A program made the position numbers and the translations under genes. This document shows positions 16,658-27,003 of a stretch of 64,000 bases of DNA, piece after piece; positions within the stretch are counted from its first letter, which is position 1, and each line of letters starts with the position of its first letter. The DNA is from Hyphomicrobium_B sp001006785. GTDB lineage: Bacteria > Pseudomonadota > Alphaproteobacteria > Rhizobiales > Hyphomicrobiaceae. The stretch lies in NCBI RefSeq assembly GCF_001006785.1, contig NZ_CDHO01000001.1, forward strand, positions 124,001 through 188,000, in the 5' to 3' direction. The notes beneath the pieces were generated by a model, which did not search any database, had not been told where the DNA came from, and saw nothing but the letters and a program-made list of their open reading frames with translations.

Positions 16658-17713
16658 GTGGTGCGTGAGGCAGATGGCGGCGTTTCAGAACGGCGCTTTC
16701 TCGAACCGTTTGCGGGGAAGGCGGTTTCACCGCCACCCGTGTGGCTGATGCGTCAAGCTGGCCGCTATCTTCCCGAATACCGGCAGGTGCGCGCCGAAGC
16801 CGGGAGTTTTCTCAAGCTGTGCTACACGCCGCGCCTCGCGGCCGAGGTCACGCTGCAGCCGATCCGGCGCTACGGTTTCGATGCTGCGATTTTGTTTTCC
16901 GATATTCTGGTCGTTCCCGACGCGCTCGGACAGACGGTGCGGTTCGAGGAAGGCGAAGGCCCGCGCCTCGATCCGATTCAGACGCTTGCTGACCTCGACC
17001 GACTCGCCCTATCGAACACCCCGACGAAGTTTTCGCTGGTTTGCGAAACGGTCGAGCGGCTCCGGCGAGAGTTGCCGCGTGAAACGGCATTGATTGGATT
17101 TTGCGGGGCTCCGTGGACGGTTGCGACGTATGTGGCGGAAGGCAGGGGATCGTCGGATCAGAGCGCGGCGCGGCAGTGGGCGTATCGCGATCCGGATGGC
17201 TTTCAGCGGCTGATTGCGCTGCTGACGGATGCGTCGATCGAATATTTGTCGGGGCAGGTGCGCGCTGGCGCCGATGCGCTGCAGATTTTCGATAGCTGGG
17301 CCGGAAGTCTCGCCGAAGATCAATTTCAGCGCTGGGTGATCGCTCCGACGGCGAAGATTGTTCGCGAAGTTCGCGCCCGGCATCCGGGCGTGCCGATCAT
17401 CGGATTTCCACGCGGCTCAGCGGCTTTGCTCGACAGCTATCTCGAGGGAACGGGCGTCGACGGTGTGAGCTGCGATACATCGTGTCCCCTGGGCTTGATG
17501 CAGGAGACAGCGCGCAAGGGCCGGGTGGTGCAGGGCAACCTCGATCCGTTGCTGCTGGCGGCCGGCGGCGAAGCTCTCGACAAGCGGGTCGATGACATTC
17601 GCGATGCGATGACCGGTCTGCCGTTCGTATTCAATCTTGGGCACGGGATCGTCCCGCACACGCCGCCTGAGAACGTTGCGCGCCTGGTCGAACGGTTGCG
17701 CAGGAGCCGTTGA
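16658..17713 (+). CDS. hemE: Uroporphyrinogen decarboxylase
   Basis: This enzyme of about 351 residues converts uroporphyrinogen III to coproporphyrinogen III in heme and related tetrapyrrole synthesis. The signature WLMRQAGRYLPEYR near the N-terminus (substrate Arg residues), the FSDILVVPDALG block with the catalytic Asp, GFCGAPWTVATY, and the C-terminal NLGHGIVPHTPPENV are all present. The start is uncertain: GTG at 16658 has AAGGGA six bases upstream, while an in-frame GTG at 16643 has no good ribosome-binding site. It is followed by hemJ with only 16 bp between, so the two heme genes are likely cotranscribed. Confidence 0.95.
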   Translation: MVREADGGVSERRFLEPFAGKAVSPPPVWLMRQAGRYLPEYRQVRAEAGSFLKLCYTPRLAAEVTLQPIRRYGFDAAILFSDILVVPDALGQTVRFEEGEGPRLDPIQTLADLDRLALSNTPTKFSLVCETVERLRRELPRETALIGFCGAPWTVATYVAEGRGSSDQSAARQWAYRDPDGFQRLIALLTDASIEYLSGQVRAGADALQIFDSWAGSLAEDQFQRWVIAPTAKIVREVRARHPGVPIIGFPRGSAALLDSYLEGTGVDGVSCDTSCPLGLMQETARKGRVVQGNLDPLLLAAGGEALDKRVDDIRDAMTGLPFVFNLGHGIVPHTPPENVARLVERLRRSR

Positions 17714-17729
17714 AACGAAGGGAACTGCG

Positions 17730-18239
17730 ATGGCCTCACCGATGGTTCGAGCGGTGCTCTCGCTGGTCATAACGGCGGTCGCTGCCGGCGTGCTGATCTT
17801 TGCGGGCGGTGACGCGCTCTATCCGTGGGTCAAGGCTTTTCACGTCATCGCGGTGATCGCGTGGATGGCGGGCATGCTCTATCTCCCGCGACTTTTTGTC
17901 TACCATGCCGACGCGCCGGTCGGTTCCGCTCAGTCCGAGACCTTCAAGGTGATGGAGGGGCGGCTGCTCAATGTCATCACGTCGCCGGCGATGATCGTTG
18001 CCTGGGTGCTCGGCATCTGGCTTGTATGGCAAAGCGGTTATTGGGCGGCGCCCTGGTTCCACGCCAAGCTCACCTGCGTGCTGTTACTCTCGGGTGTGCA
18101 CGGGTACCTCTCGGCCGCGACGCGGGCTTTCCGGGAAGACCGCAACACCAAATCGGCCCGGCATTGGCGGATCATCAACGAGATTCCCACTGTGCTCATG
18201 ATCGTCATCGTGATCATGGTGATCGTGAAGCCGTTTTGA
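17730..18239 (+). CDS. hemJ: Protoporphyrinogen IX oxidase HemJ
   Basis: This 169-residue membrane protein is HemJ, the oxygen-linked protoporphyrinogen oxidase used by many alphaproteobacteria instead of HemG or HemY. It has four to five hydrophobic segments and the family marks KAFHVIAVIAWMAGMLYLPRLFVYH (read from about residue 32), WFHAKLTCVLLL, and RHWRIINEIPTVLMIVI. The conserved His residues in the first and third of these are the expected heme ligands. It follows hemE immediately, with GAAGGGA as ribosome-binding site. The pairing covers two non-adjacent steps of the same pathway. Confidence 0.93.
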   Translation: MASPMVRAVLSLVITAVAAGVLIFAGGDALYPWVKAFHVIAVIAWMAGMLYLPRLFVYHADAPVGSAQSETFKVMEGRLLNVITSPAMIVAWVLGIWLVWQSGYWAAPWFHAKLTCVLLLSGVHGYLSAATRAFREDRNTKSARHWRIINEIPTVLMIVIVIMVIVKPF

Positions 18240-18449
18240 CACTCTAGGCAGGATCGCGGCGACCTGCTATAAGCGTGCGTCCTCATATGGATTTTGGCAG
18301 ACGGCACGTTCTGACGTGGTCATGAAACCCGTTGACGTCCGCAGCATTATGACAGAGCGCCCGCTCTGTCGCCGTCGGGCCATCTCATTCACCTCACCAC
18401 ATCCACGATGCCACCGCCCGAGTGGCGCCCCCCGCGGAGTTCTTTTTCA
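18240..18449 (+). promoter_or_regulatory. rho upstream leader with GC hairpin
   Basis: This 210-bp stretch separates hemJ from rho. It contains a strong hairpin at 18351-18370 (GACAGAGCG / CGCTCTGTC, very short loop) that is not followed by a T-run, and a 12-codon open frame at 18287-18325 with no clear ribosome-binding site. rho genes are often autoregulated through their leader, so the hairpin may matter, but that is inference. Confidence 0.4.
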
Positions 18450-19715
18450 ATGAAACAAATGAAGCTCGAGGACCTGAAGCGGAAATCTCCCGCCGAGCTT
18501 GTCACGTTTGCCGAAGAAACCGGGGTCGAGAACGCTTCGACCCTGCGGAAGCAGGAACTGATGTTCGCGACGCTGAAACAGCTCGCGACGCAGGAGACCG
18601 AAATCACGGCGACCGGAGTCGTCGAGGTTCTGCAGGACGGTTTCGGCTTTTTGCGATCGCCGGAAGCGAACTATCTTCCCGGTCCCGACGATATCTATGT
18701 GTCGCCGTCGCAGATCCGGCGATTTGCGCTTCGGACCGGTGATACGGTCGAAGGCCAGATCCGGTCGCCGAAGGATGGCGAGCGCTATTTCGCGCTGCTC
18801 AAAGTCTCGAACATCAACTTCGAAGACCCTGAGAAGGCCAAGCATAAGAGCCATTTCGACAACCTGACGCCGCTCTATCCGACCAAGTGGCTGAAGCTCG
18901 AGATCGAAGATCCGACGATCAAGGATTTCTCTTCGCGCGTCATCGATATCGTGTCGCCGCTCGGCAAAGGCCAGCGCGCCCTGATCGTGGCGCCGCCGCG
19001 CACCGGTAAGACCGTGCTGTTGCAGAACATCGCGCACTCGATCACGGCCAATCATCCCGAGTGCTACCTGATCGTGCTGCTGATCGACGAGCGGCCGGAA
19101 GAAGTCACCGACATGCAGCGCAACGTCAAAGGCGAGGTGATTTCCTCGACCTTCGACGAGCCGCCGTCACGTCACGTGCAAGTGTCGGAAATGGTCATCG
19201 AGAAGGCTAAGCGTCTCGTTGAGCATAAGAGGGACGTCGTCATTCTGCTCGACTCGATCACGCGTCTCGGTCGTGCCTACAACACTGTTGTTCCGTCATC
19301 CGGCAAGGTTTTGACCGGCGGTGTCGACTCGAATGCGTTGCAGCGGCCGAAGCGGTTCTTCGGTGCGGCCCGCAATATCGAGGAAGGCGGTTCGCTGACC
19401 ATCATCGCGACGGCACTGATCGACACCGGCTCGCGCATGGACGAAGTGATCTTCGAAGAGTTCAAGGGTACAGGCAACTCGGAAATCATTCTGGACCGCA
19501 AGGTCTCGGACAAGCGCGTGTTCCCGGCGATCGACGTGGCGCGCTCCGGCACGCGCAAAGAGGATCTGCTGGTGCCGCGCGATCAGCTCAAGAAGGTCTA
19601 CGTCCTGCGCCGCATCCTCAATCCGATGGGCACGATGGACGCGATCGAGTTCCTGATCGACAAGCTGCGTTCGACGAAGACCAACGGCGAGTTCTTCCAG
19701 TCGATGAATACGTGA
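18450..19715 (+). CDS. rho: Transcription termination factor Rho
   Basis: This 421-residue protein is the hexameric RNA helicase that ends transcription. In order: an N-terminal three-helix domain (KLEDLKRKSPAELVTFAE), the cold-shock-type RNA-binding fold around residues 50-115 (GFGFLRSPEANYLPGPDDIYVS region), the ATPase core with P-loop APPRTGKTVLL near residue 180, Walker B VVILLDSITRLGRAYN, the Q/R loop VLTGGVDSNALQRPKRFFGAARN region, and the C-terminal KVYVLRRILNPMG. Length matches the family. ATG at 18450 has GGAG 10 bases upstream and starts MKQMKLEDLK as relatives do. The gene is itself ended by a Rho-independent terminator. Confidence 0.97.
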   Translation: MKQMKLEDLKRKSPAELVTFAEETGVENASTLRKQELMFATLKQLATQETEITATGVVEVLQDGFGFLRSPEANYLPGPDDIYVSPSQIRRFALRTGDTVEGQIRSPKDGERYFALLKVSNINFEDPEKAKHKSHFDNLTPLYPTKWLKLEIEDPTIKDFSSRVIDIVSPLGKGQRALIVAPPRTGKTVLLQNIAHSITANHPECYLIVLLIDERPEEVTDMQRNVKGEVISSTFDEPPSRHVQVSEMVIEKAKRLVEHKRDVVILLDSITRLGRAYNTVVPSSGKVLTGGVDSNALQRPKRFFGAARNIEEGGSLTIIATALIDTGSRMDEVIFEEFKGTGNSEIILDRKVSDKRVFPAIDVARSGTRKEDLLVPRDQLKKVYVLRRILNPMGTMDAIEFLIDKLRSTKTNGEFFQSMNT

Positions 19716-19740
19716 GGCGATCGTTTCACGGGAAAATCAA

Positions 19741-19769
19741 AAGGCCGCCCGTTCGAGGCGGCCTTTTTT
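19741..19769 (+). terminator. Intrinsic terminator after rho
   Basis: AAGGCCGCC pairs with GGCGGCCTT around a 7-base loop (19741-19765) and is followed by a T-run to 19769. It lies 26 bp after the rho stop and also faces the convergent hydroxylase gene. Confidence 0.9.
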
Positions 19770-19816
19770 GTATCGAATGCTTTGGAGAGCATTGAGCAGA
19801 GTTGTAGCGCGGAATC

Positions 19817-20779
19817 TTACTCCGCGGCGTCGAGGATGCGGCGGGCTTCCTGGGCCGGGGTCTCGCCCTTCGGCTTATACCGCTCAGGCTCGCCGGCGCC
19901 GGGCTTGTAGACGAACGGAAGCACCATTTGTTCGACAAAGCCTTTGGGGAAGTGCGGCAGCTCGTCGACACCCATGTCCTTCGAGGTGATGGGGCGCGGC
20001 GGCTTCTCATGGAATGTGCCGAGCAGGCGGTCCCAGACCGTCAGCAGCAGACCGAAGTTGCAATCGCCCTCGGTGCCCCAGTTCACGTGATGGAGGTGGT
20101 GCACGCGGCCAATCGAAAGATGGCGTGCCAGCGGTCCGAGGCGGGTATCGACGTTGGAGTGCTGCACGATCAGCGTCACCGAGATCAGGAAGCCCAGCAC
20201 GACGGCGACCGGCACCGGCATGCCGATGATGACGAGCGGCATGTTGCCGACGACCATGTCGATCGCCTGATGCAGCGGATGACGGATCACGCCGTTGAGA
20301 CCGTAGAGACGGCCCACACCGTGATGCACGGAGTGCAGGCGCCAAAGTACCGGCAGGCGATGGCTCAGGTAGTGCATCGCCATGAAGGCGAAATCGGCGA
20401 CCAGGAAGGCGATCAGCACCTGGCTCCACATCGGCCATTCGGTGGGCCACAAACCCTGGAACGGGAACAGCCAGCAGATGACCGGGATCAGGAACACGCC
20501 GTTGATGGCGGAGGTCTCATAAGCGATGATGTGCAGGATATTGGTCTGCGTGTCGCCGTGGGCGTGGTGATCGTTCCAGTCCTCGAAGAAAGGCGCGATC
20601 TTTTCGGCACCGAAGGCGCAGAGATACGCGATGCCGAGCAGGGGGACGATCAGCAGGTACGCCCAAGTGAGCCCGCGCGCGACGACAAGCTCGGACACGA
20701 CCCAATAGGCAGCGCCCGTCAATCCGAACATCATAAACGGCGCGTAGCCGTATCGGACGATCTCACGGAGAGTTTTCAT
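19817..20779 (-). CDS. Sterol desaturase / fatty acid hydroxylase family protein
   Basis: This 320-residue membrane protein belongs to the ERG3/SUR2-like di-iron hydroxylase family. Hydrophobic segments occupy residues 10-50 and 85-135, and the histidine clusters that bind the di-iron centre are visible: HYLSHRLPVLWRLHSVHH (HxxxH and HxxHH) and HHLHHVNWG further on. It should introduce hydroxyl groups or double bonds into a lipid in the inner membrane; the lipid is unknown. The ATG at 20779 (MKTLREIV) gives a usual start; in-frame ATGs up to 20821 exist. The gene is a minus-strand insertion between rho and mnmE. Confidence 0.85.
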   Translation of the reverse strand: MKTLREIVRYGYAPFMMFGLTGAAYWVVSELVVARGLTWAYLLIVPLLGIAYLCAFGAEKIAPFFEDWNDHHAHGDTQTNILHIIAYETSAINGVFLIPVICWLFPFQGLWPTEWPMWSQVLIAFLVADFAFMAMHYLSHRLPVLWRLHSVHHGVGRLYGLNGVIRHPLHQAIDMVVGNMPLVIIGMPVPVAVVLGFLISVTLIVQHSNVDTRLGPLARHLSIGRVHHLHHVNWGTEGDCNFGLLLTVWDRLLGTFHEKPPRPITSKDMGVDELPHFPKGFVEQMVLPFVYKPGAGEPERYKPKGETPAQEARRILDAAE

Positions 20780-20852
20780 AGCGCTTGTATAGTCCTCAGG
20801 CCGGATCATCGCCAAGCACATGATCCGCGCAGGTTTTCAATCCGGTAAACGA

Positions 20853-22889
<2,037 letters not shown>

Positions 22890-22942
22890 GTCGGACTGTC
22901 TGCTCGGCGGTCTGAAGGGTGGATCATGTTGCGAAGGCGCGG

Positions 22943-24277
22943 ATGTACGAGTACGCGAATGCCATGACTGATGCTTCAACTATCTTTGCGCTTTCGAGCG
23001 CACCGGGGCGTGCGGCGCTATCCGTCATTCGTATTTCTGGTCCGTCCGTCCGGAACGTACTGGAGACGATGACGGCACCGGTTCCGAAACCGCGCGTCGC
23101 AGCATTCCGGACCATTCGGCATCCGGACACCGGGGAAGCGCTCGATCGCGCGGTTGTGTTGTGGTTCGCGGCACCCAACAGCGAAACAGGAGAAGACGTC
23201 GCCGAGTTCCAGGGGCATGGGAGCCGGGCTGCGGTCGCTGCGATCCTCGGCGCGCTGGGAACAGTCAAAGGATGCCGCCTGGCGGAACCCGGCGAATTCG
23301 CGCGGCGCGGCTTCGAGAATGGCAAGATGGATTTGGCCGAGATCGAAGGTCTTGGCGATCTCATCGAAGCGGAGACGGAAGCCCAGCGCCGGCAGGCTTT
23401 GGCGCAATCTTCGGGGACGCTATCGAAGCTCTATGAGAGCTGGCGGACGCGGTTGATCGAGATTGCCGCGCTGACCGAGGCGGCGATCGACTTTTCCGAT
23501 GAAGGGGACGTTTCGGCGTCGTCGTTTGCAGAGGCGCGAAAGCGGGCAGATGCGCTGTCGGCGGAAATCAGCGCGCATCTCGATGATGGGCATCGGGGCG
23601 AGATCGTGCGCGACGGGTTTCGCGTGGCGCTTCTCGGAGCTCCGAATGCAGGCAAGTCGAGCCTGCTGAACGCGCTGGCGAAGCGCGACGCCGCGATCGT
23701 ATCGGAGGAAGCCGGGACCACGCGCGACGTGATCGAGGTTCGGCTGGATCTGGCCGGTTTGCCGGTGGTCGTCTCGGACACCGCCGGAATTCGCGAAGCG
23801 GAGAGCTTGGTCGAGCAGGAGGGCATCCGGCGCAGTCTTGCCGCCGCCCGCGATGCCGATCTCGTCGTGTGGTTGAGCGAGGCGGGCGACTCAACGCCTC
23901 CCGAACCAATTTCACGTGAAACAAGCCTTGCAATTCGTTCCAAAGCTGATCTTTGCCGGGAATCAACAGCAGATTTGCTGGCGGTCTCTGCTGTGACGGG
24001 CGAAGGCTTGGATCGGCTGGTGGCTGAGATTGCCCGGCGTGCCAGCGAGGCTGTCGGGACGCGGGCGGACCCAGTATTGACGCGAGTGAGGCACCGGCAA
24101 AGCCTCGAAGCGGCCAGGGACGAGATCACGGCGTTTCTGATTGGGGATTCTGAAGCGGTCGAGCTCCGGGCTGAGGACGTTCGGCGGGCGGCTCATGCCG
24201 TCGGGCGAATTACGGGGCGGGTCGACGTCGAGGACGTGCTGGATCAGGTTTTCAGCCGGTTCTGCATCGGGAAATAG
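22943..24277 (+). CDS. mnmE: tRNA uridine-5-carboxymethylaminomethyl(34) synthesis GTPase MnmE
   Basis: MnmE works with MnmG to place carboxymethylaminomethyl groups on wobble U34 of certain tRNAs. The N-terminal folate-binding domain (DASTIFALSSAPGRAALSVIRISG), the helical domain and the inserted GTPase domain are intact: G1 GAPNAGKSSLLN, G2 EEAGTTRDVI, G3 DTAGIRE, and the C-terminal CIGK tetrapeptide with its essential Cys. ATG at 22943 has GAAGG six bases upstream; an ATG at 22964 gives the form closest to relatives. A parS-like 16-mer (23908-23923) sits inside the coding sequence, between the G3 motif and the end of the G domain. mnmG follows after the parS-bearing gap. Confidence 0.94.
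   Translation: MYEYANAMTDASTIFALSSAPGRAALSVIRISGPSVRNVLETMTAPVPKPRVAAFRTIRHPDTGEALDRAVVLWFAAPNSETGEDVAEFQGHGSRAAVAAILGALGTVKGCRLAEPGEFARRGFENGKMDLAEIEGLGDLIEAETEAQRRQALAQSSGTLSKLYESWRTRLIEIAALTEAAIDFSDEGDVSASSFAEARKRADALSAEISAHLDDGHRGEIVRDGFRVALLGAPNAGKSSLLNALAKRDAAIVSEEAGTTRDVIEVRLDLAGLPVVVSDTAGIREAESLVEQEGIRRSLAAARDADLVVWLSEAGDSTPPEPISRETSLAIRSKADLCRESTADLLAVSAVTGEGLDRLVAEIARRASEAVGTRADPVLTRVRHRQSLEAARDEITAFLIGDSEAVELRAEDVRRAAHAVGRITGRVDVEDVLDQVFSRFCIGK
23908..23923. other. parS: parS-like centromere site 1 (inside mnmE)
   Basis: AATTTCACGTGAAACA matches the bacterial parS consensus TGTTTCACGTGAAACA at 14 of 16 positions, with the whole core TTTCACGTGAAAC intact. It is read through in the mnmE frame. 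Confidence 0.8.
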
Positions 24278-24291
24278 CGTGGTTAACAGAG

Positions 24292-24307
24292 TGTTTCACG
24301 TGAATCA
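24292..24307. other. parS: parS-like centromere site 2
   Basis: TGTTTCACGTGAATCA matches the parS consensus at 15 of 16 positions; only base 14 differs (T for A). Confidence 0.85.
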
Positions 24308-24339
24308 GCTTGACGGGACTCAGTCCGGCTGAACCGTTT

Positions 24340-24355
24340 TGTTTCACGTGAATCA
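24340..24355. other. parS: parS-like centromere site 3
   Basis: TGTTTCACGTGAATCA is identical to site 2 across all 16 bases, including the single departure from the consensus. Confidence 0.85.
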
Positions 24356-24468
24356 GAGTTTGTTAACCAACTCGAACGCTCCGGGCGGTGTTTTTGAGGC
24401 CTCGCCGGGCGTTGTGGTGCGAAGAAGCGCCCTTTTGCGCCGTTTGGGGATGAGGTAGGCATCTGCCC

Positions 24469-26340
24469 ATGACTTCTCGAACCTACGACGTGATTGTTGT
24501 CGGCGGCGGGCACGCCGGGACCGAGGCAGCGGCCGCTGCAGCGCGGATGGGTGCGCGCACGGCACTGGTGACCCATTCGTTCGCGACCGTTGGCGAGATG
24601 TCGTGCAATCCGGCGATCGGCGGGCTCGGGAAAGGGCACCTCGTCCGGGAAATCGATGCGCTGGACGGTCTGATGGGCCGGGTCGCGGACGTGGCTGGCA
24701 TCCAGTTCCGGCTGCTCAACCGTTCAAAGGGGCCGGCGGTACATGGTCCGAGGACGCAGGCCGACCGGAAGCTTTACCGCCAGGCCATGCAGGCAGAAAT
24801 CGCCGCCATTCCGGGACTCGACGTGGTCGAGGGCGGAGTCGAGGACCTGATCGTCGAGGATGGCCGTGTCGCGGGTGTCGTTACGGGCGACGGCCGGGCT
24901 TTGAGTGCCGGGGCGGTCGTGCTCACGACGGGCACGTTTCTCAACGGCCTCATTCATATGGGCGAGCAGAAGATCCCGGCCGGTCGCGCCGGGGAAGCGC
25001 CTGCCTTGAAGCTGTCGGATCGTCTTTATGCGCTGGGTCTGAAGCTCGGGCGCCTGAAGACTGGAACGCCCGCACGGCTGGATGGAAAGTCGATCGACTG
25101 GTCAGGCCTCGAGATGCAGAAGGCCGACGACGAACCGGTGCCGTTCTCGTTTCTCACCGAGCGGGTGACGACGCCGCAGATCGCCTGCGGGATCACATAC
25201 ACGACGGCAGAAACGCACGACATCATCCGTGCTAACCTCGCGCGTTCGCCGATGTTTTCAGGCCAAATCGAGAGTATTGGGCCGCGCTACTGCCCCTCGA
25301 TCGAGGACAAGGTCGTGCGTTTCGCGGACCGCTCCTCGCATCAGATTTTCCTCGAGCCGGAAGGGCTCGACGACGACACGATTTATCCGAACGGCGTTTC
25401 AACATCGCTGCCCGTTGAGGTGCAGGACGCGTTTCTGAGGACGATGCCGGGTCTCGCCAATGTCGTCATCAAGCGGCCGGGCTATGCGATCGAATACGAC
25501 TATGTCGATCCGCGGGAGCTGACGTCCGGGCTCGAAGTGAAGCGTCTACCGCGGCTGTTTCTCGCCGGGCAGATCAACGGCACGACGGGGTACGAGGAAG
25601 CCGGCGCGCAGGGGCTGCTCGCCGGCATCAACGCGGCGCTGGCAGCGGGCGGCGGGGGCGATCCGTTCGTCGTCTCGCGGACGGACGGGTATCTCGGCGT
25701 CATGGTCGACGATCTCGTGACGCGCGGGGTTTCGGAGCCCTATCGCATGTTTACGTCGCGCGCCGAGTTCCGCTTGAAGCTCCGGGCGGACAATGCCGAT
25801 CAGCGGCTGACGGCTGCGGGAATCGCGCTGGGATGTGTCGGGCGCGCGCGTCAGGCGCATTTCGAAGCGAAAACGAAGGCACTCAGCGAAGGCCTGAGCT
25901 TGTTGAACCAACTCTCGCTGACGCCGACCAAAGCGGCGCGGCACGGGTTGACGGTCAATCGTGACGGCCGGCGGCGCACGGCGTTCGAGCTTTTGTCGTT
26001 CCCGGATATCTCGTTCGAGCACCTCATGCCGATTTGGCCGGAGCTTGGGAGCCTTGCGCCGCAGATCGCCGCGCAATTGGGGGTGGACGCCCGTTACGCC
26101 GCCTATCTGCGGCGGCAGGATGAAGACGTGGCGCAGCTCAAGCGGGATGAAGCCGTGAGTATTCCGGTGGACTTCGATTACGCCGCTATTCCAAGCCTTT
26201 CGGCCGAAGTTCGTCAGAAATTGGTTCAGCACCGGCCCGGGACGATCGCGCAGGCGGGACGGATCGAGGGCGTTACCCCGGCGGCGTTGCTGACGCTGCT
26301 GGCGCGCGTCAAGGCGGGTCGCGCCCGCAAGTCCGCGTAA
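24469..26340 (+). CDS. mnmG: tRNA uridine-5-carboxymethylaminomethyl(34) synthesis enzyme MnmG
   Basis: This 623-residue FAD-dependent protein is the partner of MnmE in wobble uridine modification. The FAD dinucleotide motif VVGGGHAGTEAAAAAARMG lies at residues 10-28, followed by EMSCNPAIGGLGKGHLVREIDALDG (begins near residue 43) and NRSKGPAVHGPRTQADR. The second family signature GPRYCPSIEDKVVRF and the NGVSTSLP block are present, as is GTTGYEEAGAQGLLAGINAAL. The stop TAA shares its last A with the ATG of rsmG (TAATG), so translation of the two is coupled. Confidence 0.96.
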   Translation: MTSRTYDVIVVGGGHAGTEAAAAAARMGARTALVTHSFATVGEMSCNPAIGGLGKGHLVREIDALDGLMGRVADVAGIQFRLLNRSKGPAVHGPRTQADRKLYRQAMQAEIAAIPGLDVVEGGVEDLIVEDGRVAGVVTGDGRALSAGAVVLTTGTFLNGLIHMGEQKIPAGRAGEAPALKLSDRLYALGLKLGRLKTGTPARLDGKSIDWSGLEMQKADDEPVPFSFLTERVTTPQIACGITYTTAETHDIIRANLARSPMFSGQIESIGPRYCPSIEDKVVRFADRSSHQIFLEPEGLDDDTIYPNGVSTSLPVEVQDAFLRTMPGLANVVIKRPGYAIEYDYVDPRELTSGLEVKRLPRLFLAGQINGTTGYEEAGAQGLLAGINAALAAGGGGDPFVVSRTDGYLGVMVDDLVTRGVSEPYRMFTSRAEFRLKLRADNADQRLTAAGIALGCVGRARQAHFEAKTKALSEGLSLLNQLSLTPTKAARHGLTVNRDGRRRTAFELLSFPDISFEHLMPIWPELGSLAPQIAAQLGVDARYAAYLRRQDEDVAQLKRDEAVSIPVDFDYAAIPSLSAEVRQKLVQHRPGTIAQAGRIEGVTPAALLTLLARVKAGRARKSA

Positions 26341-26999
26341 TGGCGCCTCTCAAGCGGATCGATGGCCCCGAATCGTTTCAGGCCGAGTTCGGAATTTCAC
26401 GTGAAACGCTAGATCGTCTAACAACTTATGCGCAAATTCTGACGCGCTGGCAGGCAACGATCAATCTGGTGGCGCCGAGCACGCTCGGCGATATCTGGCA
26501 CCGGCATTTCGCCGACAGCGCCCAGCTCTGGCGATTTCGGCCGCGGGACGCCCGGAATTGCCTCGACATCGGCTCGGGCGCCGGATTTCCCGGACTTGTG
26601 CTCGCAATCATTGGTGCCGAAACCGGGGCGACTCACCATATCTTGATCGAAAGCGACGCGCGTAAAGCCGCTTTCTTGCGGGAAGTGGCCCGTGCGACCG
26701 GCATCACTGTGGACATCCTGTGCATGCGAATCGAAAATTCCGAGACTCGCGCTAAAGTAAAGTCGGTCGACTGCCTGACGGCGCGCGCACTCGCACCGCT
26801 TCCGCGCCTGCTTGAAATGTCGGCTCCTTATTTTACGTCCGCGACGCTCGGGTTGTTTCTAAAAGGCAAGGATGCAGCGGCCGAAGTCGAGCAAGCCGCG
26901 CAGGGCTGGCAGTTCGATTGTGAACTGAAGCCGAGCATGACGGATGCGGATGCCCGTATCGTGTTGCTCAACGCGTTGAAGCCCAAGAGGGAGGGGTAG
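26340..26999 (+). CDS. rsmG: 16S rRNA (guanine(527)-N7)-methyltransferase
   Basis: This 219-residue SAM-dependent enzyme (GidB) methylates N7 of G527 in 16S rRNA; loss gives low-level streptomycin resistance in other bacteria. The SAM motif LDIGSGAGFPGLVLAI is at about residue 75, preceded by the family block WQATINLVAPSTLGDIWHRHFADSAQL (begins near 38). It overlaps the mnmG stop by one base and precedes parA by 4 bp, fitting the classic mnmG-rsmG-parA-parB run. A parS-like site lies within codons 18-23. Confidence 0.95.
   Translation: MAPLKRIDGPESFQAEFGISRETLDRLTTYAQILTRWQATINLVAPSTLGDIWHRHFADSAQLWRFRPRDARNCLDIGSGAGFPGLVLAIIGAETGATHHILIESDARKAAFLREVARATGITVDILCMRIENSETRAKVKSVDCLTARALAPLPRLLEMSAPYFTSATLGLFLKGKDAAAEVEQAAQGWQFDCELKPSMTDADARIVLLNALKPKREG
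26393..26408. other. parS: parS-like centromere site 4 (inside rsmG)
   Basis: AATTTCACGTGAAACG matches the parS consensus at 13 of 16 positions, with the inner TTTCACGTGAAAC intact. It is the weakest of the four and is read in the rsmG frame. Confidence 0.65.
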
Positions 27000-27003
27000 T
27001 CCC

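Larger units (their letters stand above)
24278..24468. other. mnmE-mnmG intergenic region with two parS sites
   Basis: This 191-bp gap is unusually AT-rich at its left end and holds two 16-bp parS-like sites (24292-24307 and 24340-24355) whose centres are 48 bp apart. I see no other feature except the likely mnmG promoter region. Confidence 0.7.

Noticed and set aside
18236..18273. TTGACA followed by TATAAG as a rho promoter
   Set aside because: The two hexamers are separated by 26 bases, too far for a sigma-70 promoter, and TTGACA overlaps the end of hemJ.
19165..19180. Other CACGTG hexamers, in rho (near 19170), the hydroxylase gene (near 20085), the LURP-like gene (near 39850) and the AraC gene (near 44363)
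   Set aside because: Flanking bases do not fit TTTCACGTGAAA; the hexamer alone is expected by chance in GC-rich coding DNA.
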